A DNA stretch of 64,000 nucleotides from Hymenobacter negativus (GCF_017571495.1 NZ_JAGETZ010000013.1:124001-188000); one strand, 5' to 3'. Counted from the stretch's first letter, positions 43,435 to 53,174 are shown. Notes: generated from the sequence alone by a model not told the origin. Translations and numbers: made by a program.

Positions 43435-45126
43435 GTGAAAGAAACTTCCTTACCCAAAAACCGCTGCCGGACGTTCCTGAAAAGCGTCGTAGCAGTTAAG
43501 CGCAAACTTGCCAGGACGGTGCTGGCTGGCCTGGCAGTAGCGGCCGCCGTGAGCACAAGCAGCTCGGGACAAGGCCTGAGCCCGTACGTGTTTGGTATCA
43601 ACTACACGCAACGGAATCTGGACGCCACTAAAGTGAACGACCTCAAGTCGGCAAATCTTACCATCATTCGTCTGGGTGGTAACGAACGAAATAATTCCTC
43701 CAGGTTTCGGGACAAAACGTACTGGAATACCGACATCGAGTATGTGAAATACACGCTCGACGCCGAGCCCATCATTCAGCTACCCATCGCACTGACTGCT
43801 GCCCAAGCCGCCGAGTGGGTGACCTATTTCAACGTCACCAAAGGCTATAATATCAAGTTCTGGAGCATTGGCAATGAACCCGAGCCTGGTGGCAACCCCC
43901 AGGATGACTTCATCCAGAATTGGATTAATGGTACAAACTTTAACCAGGCACCCGATAACAATTTTGACTACAATGGCTGGGAGGCCCGTTGGATTACCAT
44001 CGCCAACGCCATTAAAAATACTGATAATGATGCCAAAGTTTTTGGCCCGGAATTTCGGTGTTTTTACCCTGGAGCTATCTCCCGGGAGTATGCAAAGTTT
44101 ATTACCAACGTCGGTAGCCGGTCGGTAACCAATAATTCAGCCCTGCCCTTGCTGGACATATTTGCCTTTCACTATTATCCGACAAGCTTTAAAACTGAAA
44201 GCGAGCTGAAACGCAGTTTCGACAGCGTGCAGAGCAAGATTAATGCTGCAAATAACAGCCGTCCGTCGTCGTGGAGCAGACTGCGTATGGGCGTGACGGA
44301 ATTTAATGGCGAAAAAACGGGCAATTTGCTGCCTTGGGATTTTAGTGCCGGACAATTTGTGTCACTGATGACCAAGCTTGCTATTGCCAATGATGCTTTC
44401 TGCCTCACCCCTTGGAGCGTGTACGAAAGCGGTGGGCAAAAAGCAGGGTTTAGTGACTTTTCATTCTACAATACCGCAGGCACACGGCGTTCGACGATGC
44501 ACCATTATGCATTTCTCAGCCAAAACATGCGCGCTAACTACATGCCGCCAACCCAGTCCGGCTATGCCGACGAAATTATGGCACTGGGCATGCGCGAATC
44601 GGGTACTGCCAACGCCGGCTATACCATTATGCTGATGAACAGGAATGCGAATTCGCTGACCTATAACATCTCGCTGACTGGTAATTACCAGGGTACGACG
44701 ACCAGCGACGTTCAGATAAAGTTCTCGGGGTATTCCGGGGTTTCGGGCACCGCCCTGACGGGAACCATCCCCACAAAAACCACCATTATGTACCGTCTTA
44801 ATTCATCCGGGGGGCTTGTCTCGAAGAAAACGTATGACCAGACAGATGCCTCTCCGGCTCGCCCGGCGCTGGCCAGTGCTCCCGATATTGCCGCCACTTC
44901 GGAAGTGCTGGCCGTGTACCCCAACCCCGTAACGGGCAGCTTCTTGCTGAATGGCCTAGTTGAGCCCGGCGATATTACGGTGCGCAATTCCCTCGGCAAG
45001 GTGTTGCTGCGCCAGCATGTGAAAGCCAATGAGCGCGTCGACATCAGCCGCCTACCAGCCGGGTTGTACCTGCTCACCATTGGGACCACTCAAGGAGAAG
45101 TAGTGCAGAAAATTGTGAAAGAATAG
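43435..45126 (+). CDS. Secreted clan GH-A-like glycoside hydrolase with T9SS tail
   Basis: 563-residue exported protein. It begins with GTG at 43435, there being no ATG before the signal peptide, whose hydrophobic part is about residues 28-42. The catalytic region is a TIM barrel of the GH-A clan type: the acid/base Glu is in FWSIGNEPEPG near residue 148 and a candidate nucleophile in RMGVTEFNGE near residue 288. Family assignment is open; GH44-, GH51- and GH39-like proteins share these features. A beta-sandwich follows (to about 465), then the sorting domain (AVYPNPVTGSFLLNG ... PAGLYLLTIGT). It is flanked by its own terminator. Hemicellulose or arabinan degradation fits the neighbourhood. 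Confidence 0.8.
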   Translation: MKETSLPKNRCRTFLKSVVAVKRKLARTVLAGLAVAAAVSTSSSGQGLSPYVFGINYTQRNLDATKVNDLKSANLTIIRLGGNERNNSSRFRDKTYWNTDIEYVKYTLDAEPIIQLPIALTAAQAAEWVTYFNVTKGYNIKFWSIGNEPEPGGNPQDDFIQNWINGTNFNQAPDNNFDYNGWEARWITIANAIKNTDNDAKVFGPEFRCFYPGAISREYAKFITNVGSRSVTNNSALPLLDIFAFHYYPTSFKTESELKRSFDSVQSKINAANNSRPSSWSRLRMGVTEFNGEKTGNLLPWDFSAGQFVSLMTKLAIANDAFCLTPWSVYESGGQKAGFSDFSFYNTAGTRRSTMHHYAFLSQNMRANYMPPTQSGYADEIMALGMRESGTANAGYTIMLMNRNANSLTYNISLTGNYQGTTTSDVQIKFSGYSGVSGTALTGTIPTKTTIMYRLNSSGGLVSKKTYDQTDASPARPALASAPDIAATSEVLAVYPNPVTGSFLLNGLVEPGDITVRNSLGKVLLRQHVKANERVDISRLPAGLYLLTIGTTQGEVVQKIVKE

Positions 45127-45196
45127 TGCCTGTACCGGCTGACAGGGGTGCCCGGGTGAGGCAGGTCCCATAGGTTTGGCTGGCAGCGGGCGGCGG

Positions 45197-45239
45197 CAAG
45201 GGGAAGGGCGAGCGCAGCTCGGCCTTCCCCTTGTTTTTT
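45197..45239 (+). terminator. Intrinsic terminator
   Basis: CAAGGGGAAGG with GAGC/GCTC inner pairing and the complement CCTTCCCCTTG, one mismatch, followed by six T residues. It ends the glycosidase transcript. Confidence 0.9.
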
Positions 45240-45338
45240 GGGCTTCCGGCCGGATGGCTCCACTGGGTTGGTCCGGTGCCGCGTGCCCGGTGCAGTAAAT
45301 CTGCCCGTGCTCAACAATTCGTACAGGTAGCCTACCAT

Positions 45339-47342
45339 ATGCCTGATTCACCAATGCCAAGCTTTCTACAGGTATTCCGGTCGGTCTTGTTCCTGCTGTT
45401 GCTGTTTGGGCTGGGGCACGGCCGCGCAAAGGCAGGCGGACCGGTGCGACTGTGCGCCAAAACACAGTGCGTGATGCTGGACACGGCCTGCTTCCAAGTA
45501 CTGGCCGATGCTTCTGGCCAGCTGACGTTGGCCCAGGTGCAGCAGCCGGCCATAGCGGCCCGGTTTGGAATAGTGCCCGAGCAGCCGTATACCATGCGCC
45601 ACCCCGGCACGGTATACTGGTTGCGGTTTCGGGTGTGCAACCAAGACTCCACCCAGCGCCAGTGGGTGATGGAGCTTTTCGATTCGCACGTGACCCACGT
45701 GACGTGGTACCGGCCCGGTCCCAACGGCCAATGCGACAGTGTGGTAACCGGAGCGGGCCATCCCTACGCCACCCGCTTATACCAGTACCGCGACTTTATT
45801 TTTCCGCTGCGCGCTATCCCAGCCGCCGGGCAGACCTATTACCTGAAGCTGCGTTCCGTTTCCAGAACCAGTCTTCGAGGCATTCTTTGGAACGAGCAGT
45901 CGCTGCTGGTCCACCTGCGCAACGACGCCACCTGGCTGGGGGTTTTCTACGGCATCCTTGGCATCATCCTGCTCTATAACCTGTGCCTGTTTGCGTTTGT
46001 CCGGGAAAGCACCTACCTCTACTACGTGCTGTACGTGCTCAGTTGCGCGCTGCTGTTCCTGACCGAGGATGGCCTGGGCTTCCAATTTTTGTGGCCCAAC
46101 TGCCCGCGCTTCAACCTGTTGGCCAACTGCTGCGCGCCGGTGCTGCTGCTGTTGCAATTTGCGCTGTACTCGCGCCGCTTCCTGGACACCGCCCTGCACC
46201 TGCCGCGCTTCGATGCCTGGCTGAAAGGCTTGGCCGTGGGCAGCGCCGGGCTCATTCTGCTGGATGTGCTGCTGCTAAAAACCGGCCAAAGCTATTGGGT
46301 GTATGGCCTGCCCTACGGGGCTTTCTATGTAGCCGCGGCGGTCCTGTTCAGGCGGGGCTCGCGGCCGGCCCGGTTTTACCTGGCAGCCAATATGGTGGTG
46401 GCTCTTAGCGTTATATTTCTCATTGCCCGTAAGCTGGGAATCGAGCTGCTCAGTGAGCACCCCATGACGGTGTACAGCCTGAACATTGCCTTCGTGCTGG
46501 AAGTCGTGGTGCTGTCGTACGCCCTGGCCGAAAAAATCCGGGGCATTAAATGCGAAACGTTGCATACGCAGCAGGAACTGCTGAAGCAGCTGCGCAAAAA
46601 ACAGCGGGCTCAGGAACTGCTCGTGGCCCAATTGCAGCAAAACCAGGAGCTGAAAGATACCCTCAACACCGAGCTGGAAAGCCAAGTGCTGCGCCGCACC
46701 ACCGAGCTGCAGCAGCAGTCCCAAACCATTGCCCTGCGCAACCAGGAACTGTCGGAAGCCAACACCCTGCTCAACTCCCAGGCCCGCACCATCGAGCAGC
46801 TCAACCAGGAGCTCAAGCGCGACCTGCAGCAAACCCAGGAAGCCCGGGTGTTGAGCAAGCTGGTCAATTTCGAAGACTTCAGCCGCATTTACCCCAACCG
46901 CGACGCCTGCCTGCGCTACCTGGCCGAGCTGAAGTGGCAGCGCGGTTTTCGCTGCCGCAAGTGCGGGCACGAGAAAAGCTGCGACGCCCGAGAGCCCCAC
47001 GCCCAGCGCTGCACCCGTTGCGGCTACCTGGAATCAGCCACGGCCTACACGCTGCTGCACCGCTGCAAGTTCGATATTGTGAAGGCCTTGTATTCGGTGC
47101 TGCTGGTGCACACCCACCAAGGCGAGTATTCCTCACTGGCCCTCTCGCAGGTGCTGGAGCTGCGCCGGGCCACCTGCCACAACTTCATTCAAAAGGTGCA
47201 CGCCGCGATGCAGATGCGCCAGCAGTCCGCTGATTACGATAAGACCGAGAGCTGGACGCACGTACTGCTTGAGGAGTACCAACCAATTGAAAACGACCAA
47301 AGCATCCCCGGTTCGGCTGAGGTGCCGGGCAGCTATGCCTAG
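45339..47342 (+). CDS. 7TMR-DISM receptor fused to coiled coil and transposase-type zinc ribbon
   Basis: 667-residue membrane receptor. A signal segment (residues 8-28) is followed by a 7TMR-DISMED2-like extracellular domain (about 40-180, with PGTVYWLRFRVCN). Seven transmembrane helices lie at about 195-395, in the manner of 7TMR-DISM sensors. A coiled coil with repeated Gln/Leu heptads spans about 410-515. In place of a kinase or cyclase, residues 520-640 match the N-terminal region of IS1595-type transposases: CLRYLAELKWQRGFRCRKC, a CTRC second knuckle, and a helical part with SLALSQVLELRRATCHNF. No DDE catalytic domain follows. A membrane sensor that binds DNA directly is inferred. The start at 45339 is the first ATG before the signal segment. 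Confidence 0.85.
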   Translation: MPDSPMPSFLQVFRSVLFLLLLFGLGHGRAKAGGPVRLCAKTQCVMLDTACFQVLADASGQLTLAQVQQPAIAARFGIVPEQPYTMRHPGTVYWLRFRVCNQDSTQRQWVMELFDSHVTHVTWYRPGPNGQCDSVVTGAGHPYATRLYQYRDFIFPLRAIPAAGQTYYLKLRSVSRTSLRGILWNEQSLLVHLRNDATWLGVFYGILGIILLYNLCLFAFVRESTYLYYVLYVLSCALLFLTEDGLGFQFLWPNCPRFNLLANCCAPVLLLLQFALYSRRFLDTALHLPRFDAWLKGLAVGSAGLILLDVLLLKTGQSYWVYGLPYGAFYVAAAVLFRRGSRPARFYLAANMVVALSVIFLIARKLGIELLSEHPMTVYSLNIAFVLEVVVLSYALAEKIRGIKCETLHTQQELLKQLRKKQRAQELLVAQLQQNQELKDTLNTELESQVLRRTTELQQQSQTIALRNQELSEANTLLNSQARTIEQLNQELKRDLQQTQEARVLSKLVNFEDFSRIYPNRDACLRYLAELKWQRGFRCRKCGHEKSCDAREPHAQRCTRCGYLESATAYTLLHRCKFDIVKALYSVLLVHTHQGEYSSLALSQVLELRRATCHNFIQKVHAAMQMRQQSADYDKTESWTHVLLEEYQPIENDQSIPGSAEVPGSYA

Positions 47343-47345
47343 CTT

Positions 47346-48269
47346 CTAGGAAAGCGCTTGCGGGGCAGGCGAGCCACCCGTACCAGCCGGCCGGGTGCGG
47401 TCGTCGGGCAGCGGTACAAACTCGGCGTTGTCGTTGGGTGGCAGAACAATGCGGCCGGCTTTCCAGTCGGCTTTGGCTTGCTCAATGCGCTCGCGACGCG
47501 ACGATACAAAGTTCCACCAGATGAACCGCTCGCCCAGTGGCTCGCCGCCCAGCAGCATGAGTGTGCTGGGCTCGCGGGCCACCAGCACCGGGTCGAGGCC
47601 GGGCGTAAACACCAGCAGCTGGCCCGGCGTGTACACGCGGCCATTTACTTCCACGCTGCCCTTGGCCACGTAAGCGCCGCGCTCGGGGTAGCCGCGGGGC
47701 AGGCCAAAGCGGGCCCCTGCCTGCAGCGCAACGTGCAGGTAAAACAGCGGCGAATGGGTCTTGACGTCGTTTTTTAACCCGAAGGCATCACCGGCAATCA
47801 GCCGCATCCACACGCCGGTATCGGTGAAAATGGGGAGTTGCTGGGGTTGGTAGTTGGCGAAGGTAGGCGCTTGCTCCTCGTTGGCCTCGGGCAGGGCCAC
47901 CCAAGTTTGAATCATTTCCAGCGCCCCACCGGCCAGCGCGGCCGGGTCCTCAAACCGCTCGGAATGGGCAATGCCGGAGCCGGCCGTCATCCAGTTCACC
48001 TCGCCAGGCCGGATGATTTGCTCCACGCCCAGGCTGTCGCGGTGCGTCACCTGCCCGCCAAACAGGTAGCTCACCGTGCTCAGGCCAATGTGCGGGTGCG
48101 GCAGCACATCCAGGCTGGACATTTGGGCGGGCGGCGTATTCACCGGCCCGGCATGGTCCATAAAAATAAACGGACCCAGCATGCGCCGTAGTCGGTAGGG
48201 GAGGATGCGCTTCACCGCAAAGCCCGGCATAATGGCGGCGGGGCGGGCATCAATAATCAGGTCGAGCAT
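47346..48269 (-). CDS. Pirin family protein
   Basis: 307-residue bicupin of the pirin family. The N-terminal cupin carries the metal-binding residues in LPHPHIGLSTVSYLF and the later MTAGSGIAHSE, and the C-terminal cupin has the usual FYLHVALQAG and LMLLGGEPLGE phrases. Some members have quercetin 2,3-dioxygenase activity; others have regulatory roles. It is longer than the typical 230-290 residues because of a Pro/Gly-rich tail. It ends 3 bp from the stop of the converging receptor gene, so the two transcripts overlap at their ends. It lies just downstream of the CHU_C gene on the same strand with a 41-bp gap, so the two may be co-transcribed. Confidence 0.92.
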   Translation of the reverse strand: MLDLIIDARPAAIMPGFAVKRILPYRLRRMLGPFIFMDHAGPVNTPPAQMSSLDVLPHPHIGLSTVSYLFGGQVTHRDSLGVEQIIRPGEVNWMTAGSGIAHSERFEDPAALAGGALEMIQTWVALPEANEEQAPTFANYQPQQLPIFTDTGVWMRLIAGDAFGLKNDVKTHSPLFYLHVALQAGARFGLPRGYPERGAYVAKGSVEVNGRVYTPGQLLVFTPGLDPVLVAREPSTLMLLGGEPLGERFIWWNFVSSRRERIEQAKADWKAGRIVLPPNDNAEFVPLPDDRTRPAGTGGSPAPQALS

Positions 48270-48310
48270 GGCGGAAAATTAGCGAAGCGGCGCGGTAAAT
48301 GCCGGTTATC

Positions 48311-50302
48311 TTACTTCACTACTTCAAACCAGCCCTTGTAGCGGGTGCCATCGGCTAGCTGGCAGAGGTAGTAGAAGATGCCCGGCCCCAGGCCCTCGCC
48401 GCCGTACGTGTTGTGATAATCATCTGAATGATACATCCGGCGGCCCCAGCGGTTGAAAACGGTCAGGCTGGTGTTGGGGTAGCGTTCCAGATTCTCAATG
48501 GTGAACACATCGTTCTGTCCATCGCCATTAGGCGTGATGACGTTGTAGAAATACAGACAGCGGTTGTCGAGGCTGACGCGCAGCGTGGTAGGGCAGGGGA
48601 GCGCCGGGTCGGCAACGAGCAGCGTAGCCGTGCTGCCCTCCGGAATGTCAACCACGGCGGTGTTGGTGCCCTGACCTTCCACCAGCGTGCCATCGGTCAC
48701 AGTCCACTGGTAGGCGGCAGCAGGGCCTGCTACCGTGTAGCGCAGGCCGGTACTGGCCTTGCGGCAATACACGAGGGGGCCGGTTACTACAGGCCCGGGC
48801 TGTACTTCCACGGTACGCACCACCGAGTCGGTGGGGCAGCCGGAGGCAAACAGGCCGCGCACCGCCACCGTGCGGGTCCCGGCGCTGGTCCACTGCACCT
48901 GCACCGAAGTTCCGTTAGCCGGGCCCAGCACCTGCCCGCCCTGCACCGTCCACCGGAAGCCGGTGTAGCGCGGGTTAGCTAGTGTGGTGTAAGTGGCCGT
49001 GCGCCCAAGGCAGAGCACCGAATCGCCTCGAATTCGGGCCGGAGCGCCCGGTTTGGTGACGGTGATGCGGAACACGCCGGCAATGCTCTTTTGATTGCAG
49101 GCCTGGTCGGTGACGGTTACGATGACATCGTAGGGCGAAGGGCGCGCCAGTCCGCAGCCCGCTTGCAGCCGGAACGCCCCAGTTACCGAGCCGGTGCCGT
49201 TGGCCTGCACGCTGCCCACGGCAGCGGAACCCGCCCCCGATAGCCCATTCACGGTGGCGTCGACGCGGCCGGGGCCATCGAGCAGGGCGCTGCCCACGGT
49301 CATGGTCAGGGGCTGCGCATCGGGGTCGGTGGCCGTGATGTTGAAGGCCAGTGCTTGTCCTTCTTCCAGCTGAAAATCGCGGCGGGCCAGGGTGGCGGCC
49401 GTGAAGGCCGGCGGATTATTCGGGCCGCCGGAGCAAACCCGCACCACAACCTGAATATCGCGCCGAAGCGTGCCCAGCAGGATTTCGCGGCCATTAACGG
49501 TACGAAATTCCTGTACATCAATAGCCAGCAAGAAGGTGCCCTGGCTGCGGGCCACATAGCGGGCCAGGCCGGTACGGGCATCAATGGCCGCATAGCCCGT
49601 GGGGCCGAAGGGCTGCTGCGAATTGTAGCTGTTTACATAATTCACGGGCAAGTTCACAGCGGCCCCGTTGGGCGTGCCGAACCGGTAGCTGAGGCGGTCG
49701 CCGTCGGCGTCATAAGCATTGTTGAGCACCGAAACGGTGTCGCCGAGGCAGATAACGGCGATGGCATCGTCGGAGAAAATCGGCGAAGTATTGGGCAGCG
49801 TCCCGGGCGGCATACTCACCGACAGCGTCATGGTTTCGTTGCCGGAGTTGGTAAGGTTGGCAATGCCAGCATTGCGGTTGCCCAGGCTGAACTCCGTTCG
49901 GTAGCCCTCGTTCACGGCTGGCAGGCTGACGGTGGCGTTGTAGATGGCCAGCGTCACGCGGGGCACCAGCACCGGGCAGCCGGGCACAGCGGCTGGAGTA
50001 ATCTCTGAAAATGAGGCGCGGGGCACCATCTGTTGCAGCAGCCGGCCCCCGCCAGCAGCTTGGCTGAACACCGCAATGGTGATATCCGTGACCCCATCGG
50101 GAAAGCGCGAATCGGTTTCTTTATTGAAGTACACCCGGGCCGTAATGCGGTAGCGAAATGGCGTGGCCGTGCTGCCGCTGGCATCGAGGTACTGATAGGT
50201 TAGCTCGCCCCCCACCAAATGAGTAGCCGCGGCTGGTATCAGCCCTGCCCAAAGCCAAAGAAAGGCCAGTAAAAAGCCAGTGCGGAATAGAAGTATGGGC
50301 AT
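48311..50302 (-). CDS. Secreted adhesin-like protein with gliding-motility (CHU_C, T9SS type B) C-terminus
   Basis: 663-residue exported protein. The signal peptide (MPILLFRTGFLLAFLWLWAG) ends near residue 26 and is followed by THLVGGELTYQYLDAS, the typical opening of a Bacteroidetes surface-protein family. Ig/PKD-like beta domains follow (residues about 30-560), including an SYRFG...NLPVNYV cadherin-like part. The C-terminal 90 residues form the CHU_C domain: YNVITPNGDGQNDVF, TVFNRWGRRMY and PGIFYYLCQLADG. This is the type B signal for the type IX secretion system. The protein probably sits on the cell surface and helps adhesion or gliding. It is transcribed towards the pirin gene. Confidence 0.9.
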   Translation of the reverse strand: MPILLFRTGFLLAFLWLWAGLIPAAATHLVGGELTYQYLDASGSTATPFRYRITARVYFNKETDSRFPDGVTDITIAVFSQAAGGGRLLQQMVPRASFSEITPAAVPGCPVLVPRVTLAIYNATVSLPAVNEGYRTEFSLGNRNAGIANLTNSGNETMTLSVSMPPGTLPNTSPIFSDDAIAVICLGDTVSVLNNAYDADGDRLSYRFGTPNGAAVNLPVNYVNSYNSQQPFGPTGYAAIDARTGLARYVARSQGTFLLAIDVQEFRTVNGREILLGTLRRDIQVVVRVCSGGPNNPPAFTAATLARRDFQLEEGQALAFNITATDPDAQPLTMTVGSALLDGPGRVDATVNGLSGAGSAAVGSVQANGTGSVTGAFRLQAGCGLARPSPYDVIVTVTDQACNQKSIAGVFRITVTKPGAPARIRGDSVLCLGRTATYTTLANPRYTGFRWTVQGGQVLGPANGTSVQVQWTSAGTRTVAVRGLFASGCPTDSVVRTVEVQPGPVVTGPLVYCRKASTGLRYTVAGPAAAYQWTVTDGTLVEGQGTNTAVVDIPEGSTATLLVADPALPCPTTLRVSLDNRCLYFYNVITPNGDGQNDVFTIENLERYPNTSLTVFNRWGRRMYHSDDYHNTYGGEGLGPGIFYYLCQLADGTRYKGWFEVVK

Positions 50303-50655
50303 GAGCGAGGTGGGAATCAGGATGAGTATTCAAGTTACTGACTCGGTATACAATTTGCTCACTCACTGATGCTTTTTGGTCGGGCCCGGGTTCATGGACT
50401 GCCCTTTGGCAGGCGCTGTCACACCCAGTATATAATGCCCCACACCAGCCTGCTGCCGACGCGCTGGGAATAAACTCCCGAAACCAAGCGTGTATAGAGG
50501 CTGCCGGCTTGCCTGGCGCAACAACCAGAAAGCAAGCGTAAGTTTGCAGGCGTAAGTCTAAAAATCGGTTTATGTAATAGGTGATTTCTTTCAACAATAG
50601 GACGGCCCAGTCGCACGGCGAAGGGCTGTAATATGCTGTTTTTGAAGAAGAAATC
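50303..50655. other. Divergent region, CHU_C / ABC-F genes
   Basis: No gene seen. A TAAGTTTG box at 50539-50546 on the plus strand could be the -7 element for the ABC-F gene; the TTG upstream lies 27 bases away, longer than the usual spacing. No leader peptide or attenuator hairpin of the kind found upstream of antibiotic-resistance ABC-F genes was recognised. Confidence 0.4.
50539..50546 (+). promoter_or_regulatory. Possible -7 promoter element for ABC-F gene
   Basis: TAAGTTTG matches TAnnTTTG on the plus strand, 110 bp before the ABC-F start. The -33 element is not well placed, so this is tentative. Confidence 0.35.
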
Positions 50656-52245
50656 ATGCTAAATATACAAAACCTTGGGTACGCACACCCCAATAAAGAC
50701 GTGCTGTTCGACGGCCTGAACCTGGTGATTAACTCTCACCAGAAAGTGGCCCTGATTGGGAATAACGGCGCCGGAAAGTCCACGCTCCTTCAACTTATTG
50801 CTGGTCTTTTGCTGCCCGCCACCGGGCGCATAAGCGCCAGCGCACCACCGTACTACATTCCCCAGCATTTCGGGCAGTTTGATGGCCTGACGGTGGCCCA
50901 GGCCTTGGGCGTTGAAGGAAAAATTGTGGCCTTGCAGGAAATCCTGGACGGGCAGGCGACGGACGCCAACCTTGCCGCGCTGGACGACGACTGGACCATT
51001 GAGGCGCGCAGCCAGGAGGCCCTGCAACACTGGGGCCTGGCAGAGCTGTGCCTGACGCAGCCGATGGCTGCCCTCAGCGGCGGGCAAAAAACGCGGGTTT
51101 TCCTGGCCGGCCTCGCCATTCATCGGCCCGAAATCGTGCTGCTGGACGAGCCCAGCAACCACCTGGACACCGGCGGTCGGCAGTTACTCTATGACTTTAT
51201 CAGCACCAGTCCGGGCACCATGCTGGTGGTAAGCCACGACCGCAAGCTGCTCAACCTGCTCGACTCGGTAGCGGAGCTGAGCAGGCGCGGTATCACGCTT
51301 TATGGCGGAAACTATGACTTCTACGCCGGGCAAAAACAGGTGGAAAATACGGCGCTGCACCACGACGTAAAAAGCAAGGAGAAAGCCCTGCGCAAAGCCC
51401 GGCAAACCGAGCAGGAAACCCTGGAGCGCAAGCAAAAGCTGGATGCCCGGGGCAAGAAAAACCAGGACAAGGCCGGCCTGCCCGCCATCATGCTTGGCAT
51501 GATGCGCAACAGCGCGGAAAACAGCAGCGCTCGCCTCAAAAGCCTGCACGCGGAGAAAGTGGGCAATGTTTCGCAAGAGCTAAGCGAGCTGCGCAAAGGA
51601 TTGCCCGACCTCGACAAAATGAAGTTTGGCTTCGATAATTCGGCGCTGCACAAGGGCAAAATCCTCATCACGGCCACCGGTCTGAACTACAGCTACGGCC
51701 CGCATCCGTTGTGGCGCCCGGCGCTGAGTTTCCAGTTGCACAGCGGCGAACGAGTGGCGTTGCGGGGTCTCAACGGCAGCGGCAAGACCACGCTCATCCG
51801 TCTGCTTCTCGGCCAACTGGCCCCACAAGCTGGTACTCTATACCGAGCCGAGGTGCAGGCGGTATACATCGACCAGGATTATTCGCTCATTAACAGCCAG
51901 CTAATGGTGTATGAGCAGGCGCAGCAATTCAACACCACGGCCCTGCAGGAGCACGAAATCAAGATTCGCCTCGCCCGTTTCCTGTTCACGAAAGACGACT
52001 GGGACAAGCCCTGCCGTGCCCTGAGCGGTGGCGAAAAGATGAGGTTGCTGTTGTGCGGCCTCACTATCCGCAGCCAGGCGCCCGACCTCATCATCCTCGA
52101 TGAACCCACCAATAACCTCGATATGCAGAACCTGGAAATCCTGACGGCTGCCCTCAACGACTACCAAGGTACGCTGCTGGTGGTATCGCACGATGCCTAT
52201 TTCCTGGAGCAAATCCGGGTGGAGCGAAGTATCCAGCTGGCATAG
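50656..52245 (+). CDS. ABC-F family ATPase
   Basis: 529-residue soluble protein with two ABC ATPase cassettes and no membrane helices. Cassette 1 has Walker A GNNGAGKST at residues 35-43, signature LSGGQKTRVFLA and Walker B VLLDEPSNHLD. Cassette 2 has GLNGSGKTT, LSGGEKMRLLLC and LIILDEPTNNLD. The linker between them (about 225-320) is Lys/Arg/Glu-rich and helical. ABC-F proteins act on the ribosome, either as translation factors or by displacing antibiotics. Its short arms suit a resistance-type or Uup/EttA-like member equally; the subgroup is undecided. The Nudix gene follows 47 bp later on the same strand. Confidence 0.93.
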   Translation: MLNIQNLGYAHPNKDVLFDGLNLVINSHQKVALIGNNGAGKSTLLQLIAGLLLPATGRISASAPPYYIPQHFGQFDGLTVAQALGVEGKIVALQEILDGQATDANLAALDDDWTIEARSQEALQHWGLAELCLTQPMAALSGGQKTRVFLAGLAIHRPEIVLLDEPSNHLDTGGRQLLYDFISTSPGTMLVVSHDRKLLNLLDSVAELSRRGITLYGGNYDFYAGQKQVENTALHHDVKSKEKALRKARQTEQETLERKQKLDARGKKNQDKAGLPAIMLGMMRNSAENSSARLKSLHAEKVGNVSQELSELRKGLPDLDKMKFGFDNSALHKGKILITATGLNYSYGPHPLWRPALSFQLHSGERVALRGLNGSGKTTLIRLLLGQLAPQAGTLYRAEVQAVYIDQDYSLINSQLMVYEQAQQFNTTALQEHEIKIRLARFLFTKDDWDKPCRALSGGEKMRLLLCGLTIRSQAPDLIILDEPTNNLDMQNLEILTAALNDYQGTLLVVSHDAYFLEQIRVERSIQLA

Positions 52246-52292
52246 CGCTCAAGTCTTGCGTATTGTTGTTCCATTGCTGCTTTGCTTGCTAA

Positions 52293-52826
52293 ATGACGCC
52301 ACCCACCACTCTGCGCGAATCCGCTGTGCTTATCCCCGTATTTCGCAACGCGTCCGGCGAAGCTACGCTCGTGTTGGTGCGCCGTGGCGACCACGGCGTG
52401 CACGGTGGGCAGCTAGCGTTTCCCGGTGGTAAACGCGACCCCACCGACGCCTCGCTGCTGGGTACGGCCCTGCGCGAAACTGAGGAGGAAATCGGCCTGC
52501 CGGCTCCTGCCATTGAAGTGCTGGCTGCGCTGCCACCGGTCCAGACGCGCACTTCGGGCTTTCACATTGCTCCGTTTCTGGCCCGCATAGTCCCGCCGCT
52601 CACCTGGCGCTTCTCGCAGCCCGAAATTGCCGAGGTCCTCGAAGTCCCTCTCCGGCACTTCACCGACCCTGCCAACGCCGGGCAGGAACTGTGGCACTTC
52701 CCCAGCCAGCCCACGCCCGAGCTGATTTCCTTCTGGCGGGTGGGGCCGCATCACCTGTGGGGAGCCAGCTACCGCATGCTGCTCCCGCTGTTGCCGCGCT
52801 TGCTGGCAGGGGAGTGGGAGCTGTAG
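52293..52826 (+). CDS. Nudix hydrolase, CoA pyrophosphatase type
   Basis: 177-residue Nudix hydrolase. The Nudix box is visible as GGKRDPTDASLLGTALRETEEEIG, here described in two parts: GGKRDPTDASLL and ALRETEEEIGL, residues about 48-71. The upstream FRNASGEATLVLVRRGDHGVHGGQ phrase and the late position of an SF-WRVGPHHLWGAS segment match the CoA pyrophosphatase (NudL/YeaB) group, which splits CoA and its derivatives. The length is a little short of the usual 190-200. It lies 47 bp after the ABC-F gene on the same strand, and the two are probably co-transcribed. Confidence 0.88.
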   Translation: MTPPTTLRESAVLIPVFRNASGEATLVLVRRGDHGVHGGQLAFPGGKRDPTDASLLGTALRETEEEIGLPAPAIEVLAALPPVQTRTSGFHIAPFLARIVPPLTWRFSQPEIAEVLEVPLRHFTDPANAGQELWHFPSQPTPELISFWRVGPHHLWGASYRMLLPLLPRLLAGEWEL

Positions 52827-53174
52827 CGTCAGCGCTGTTTCCCGGTCGCACGGGTGCGCCCTAGTGCCATAAACCGACCTTGATTTCTCTTTGATTCACA
52901 GCACCTCTTTGCACCTTGGTAATAGGTCAGAGGAGGGGTTCAATAAATTTTGGCCAGATACTTTGAAATGCAAAGTTCTTTTGCTTGCTTTGTATTGTTC
53001 TTCCGCACACCGCTAGCTCTCAGTTGTCTATCCAAGTAAAGGCTGGTTTCAAAGCATGGTTCTAGGCCAGTGCATGCCCGTCTTCGGCTTTGGTTTCGGG
53101 ATGGTGCAGAAACCTGAGCTTTTCCTAATTCTGTTCGTTTACCCGCATTTTTATTCACTTAAAGTCCTGCAATT
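52827..53174. other. Intergenic region
   Basis: Nothing clear. An AT-rich part near 52930-53000 contains a small ACTTTG / CAAAGT stem. Reading frames here are short and without resemblance. Confidence 0.4.
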
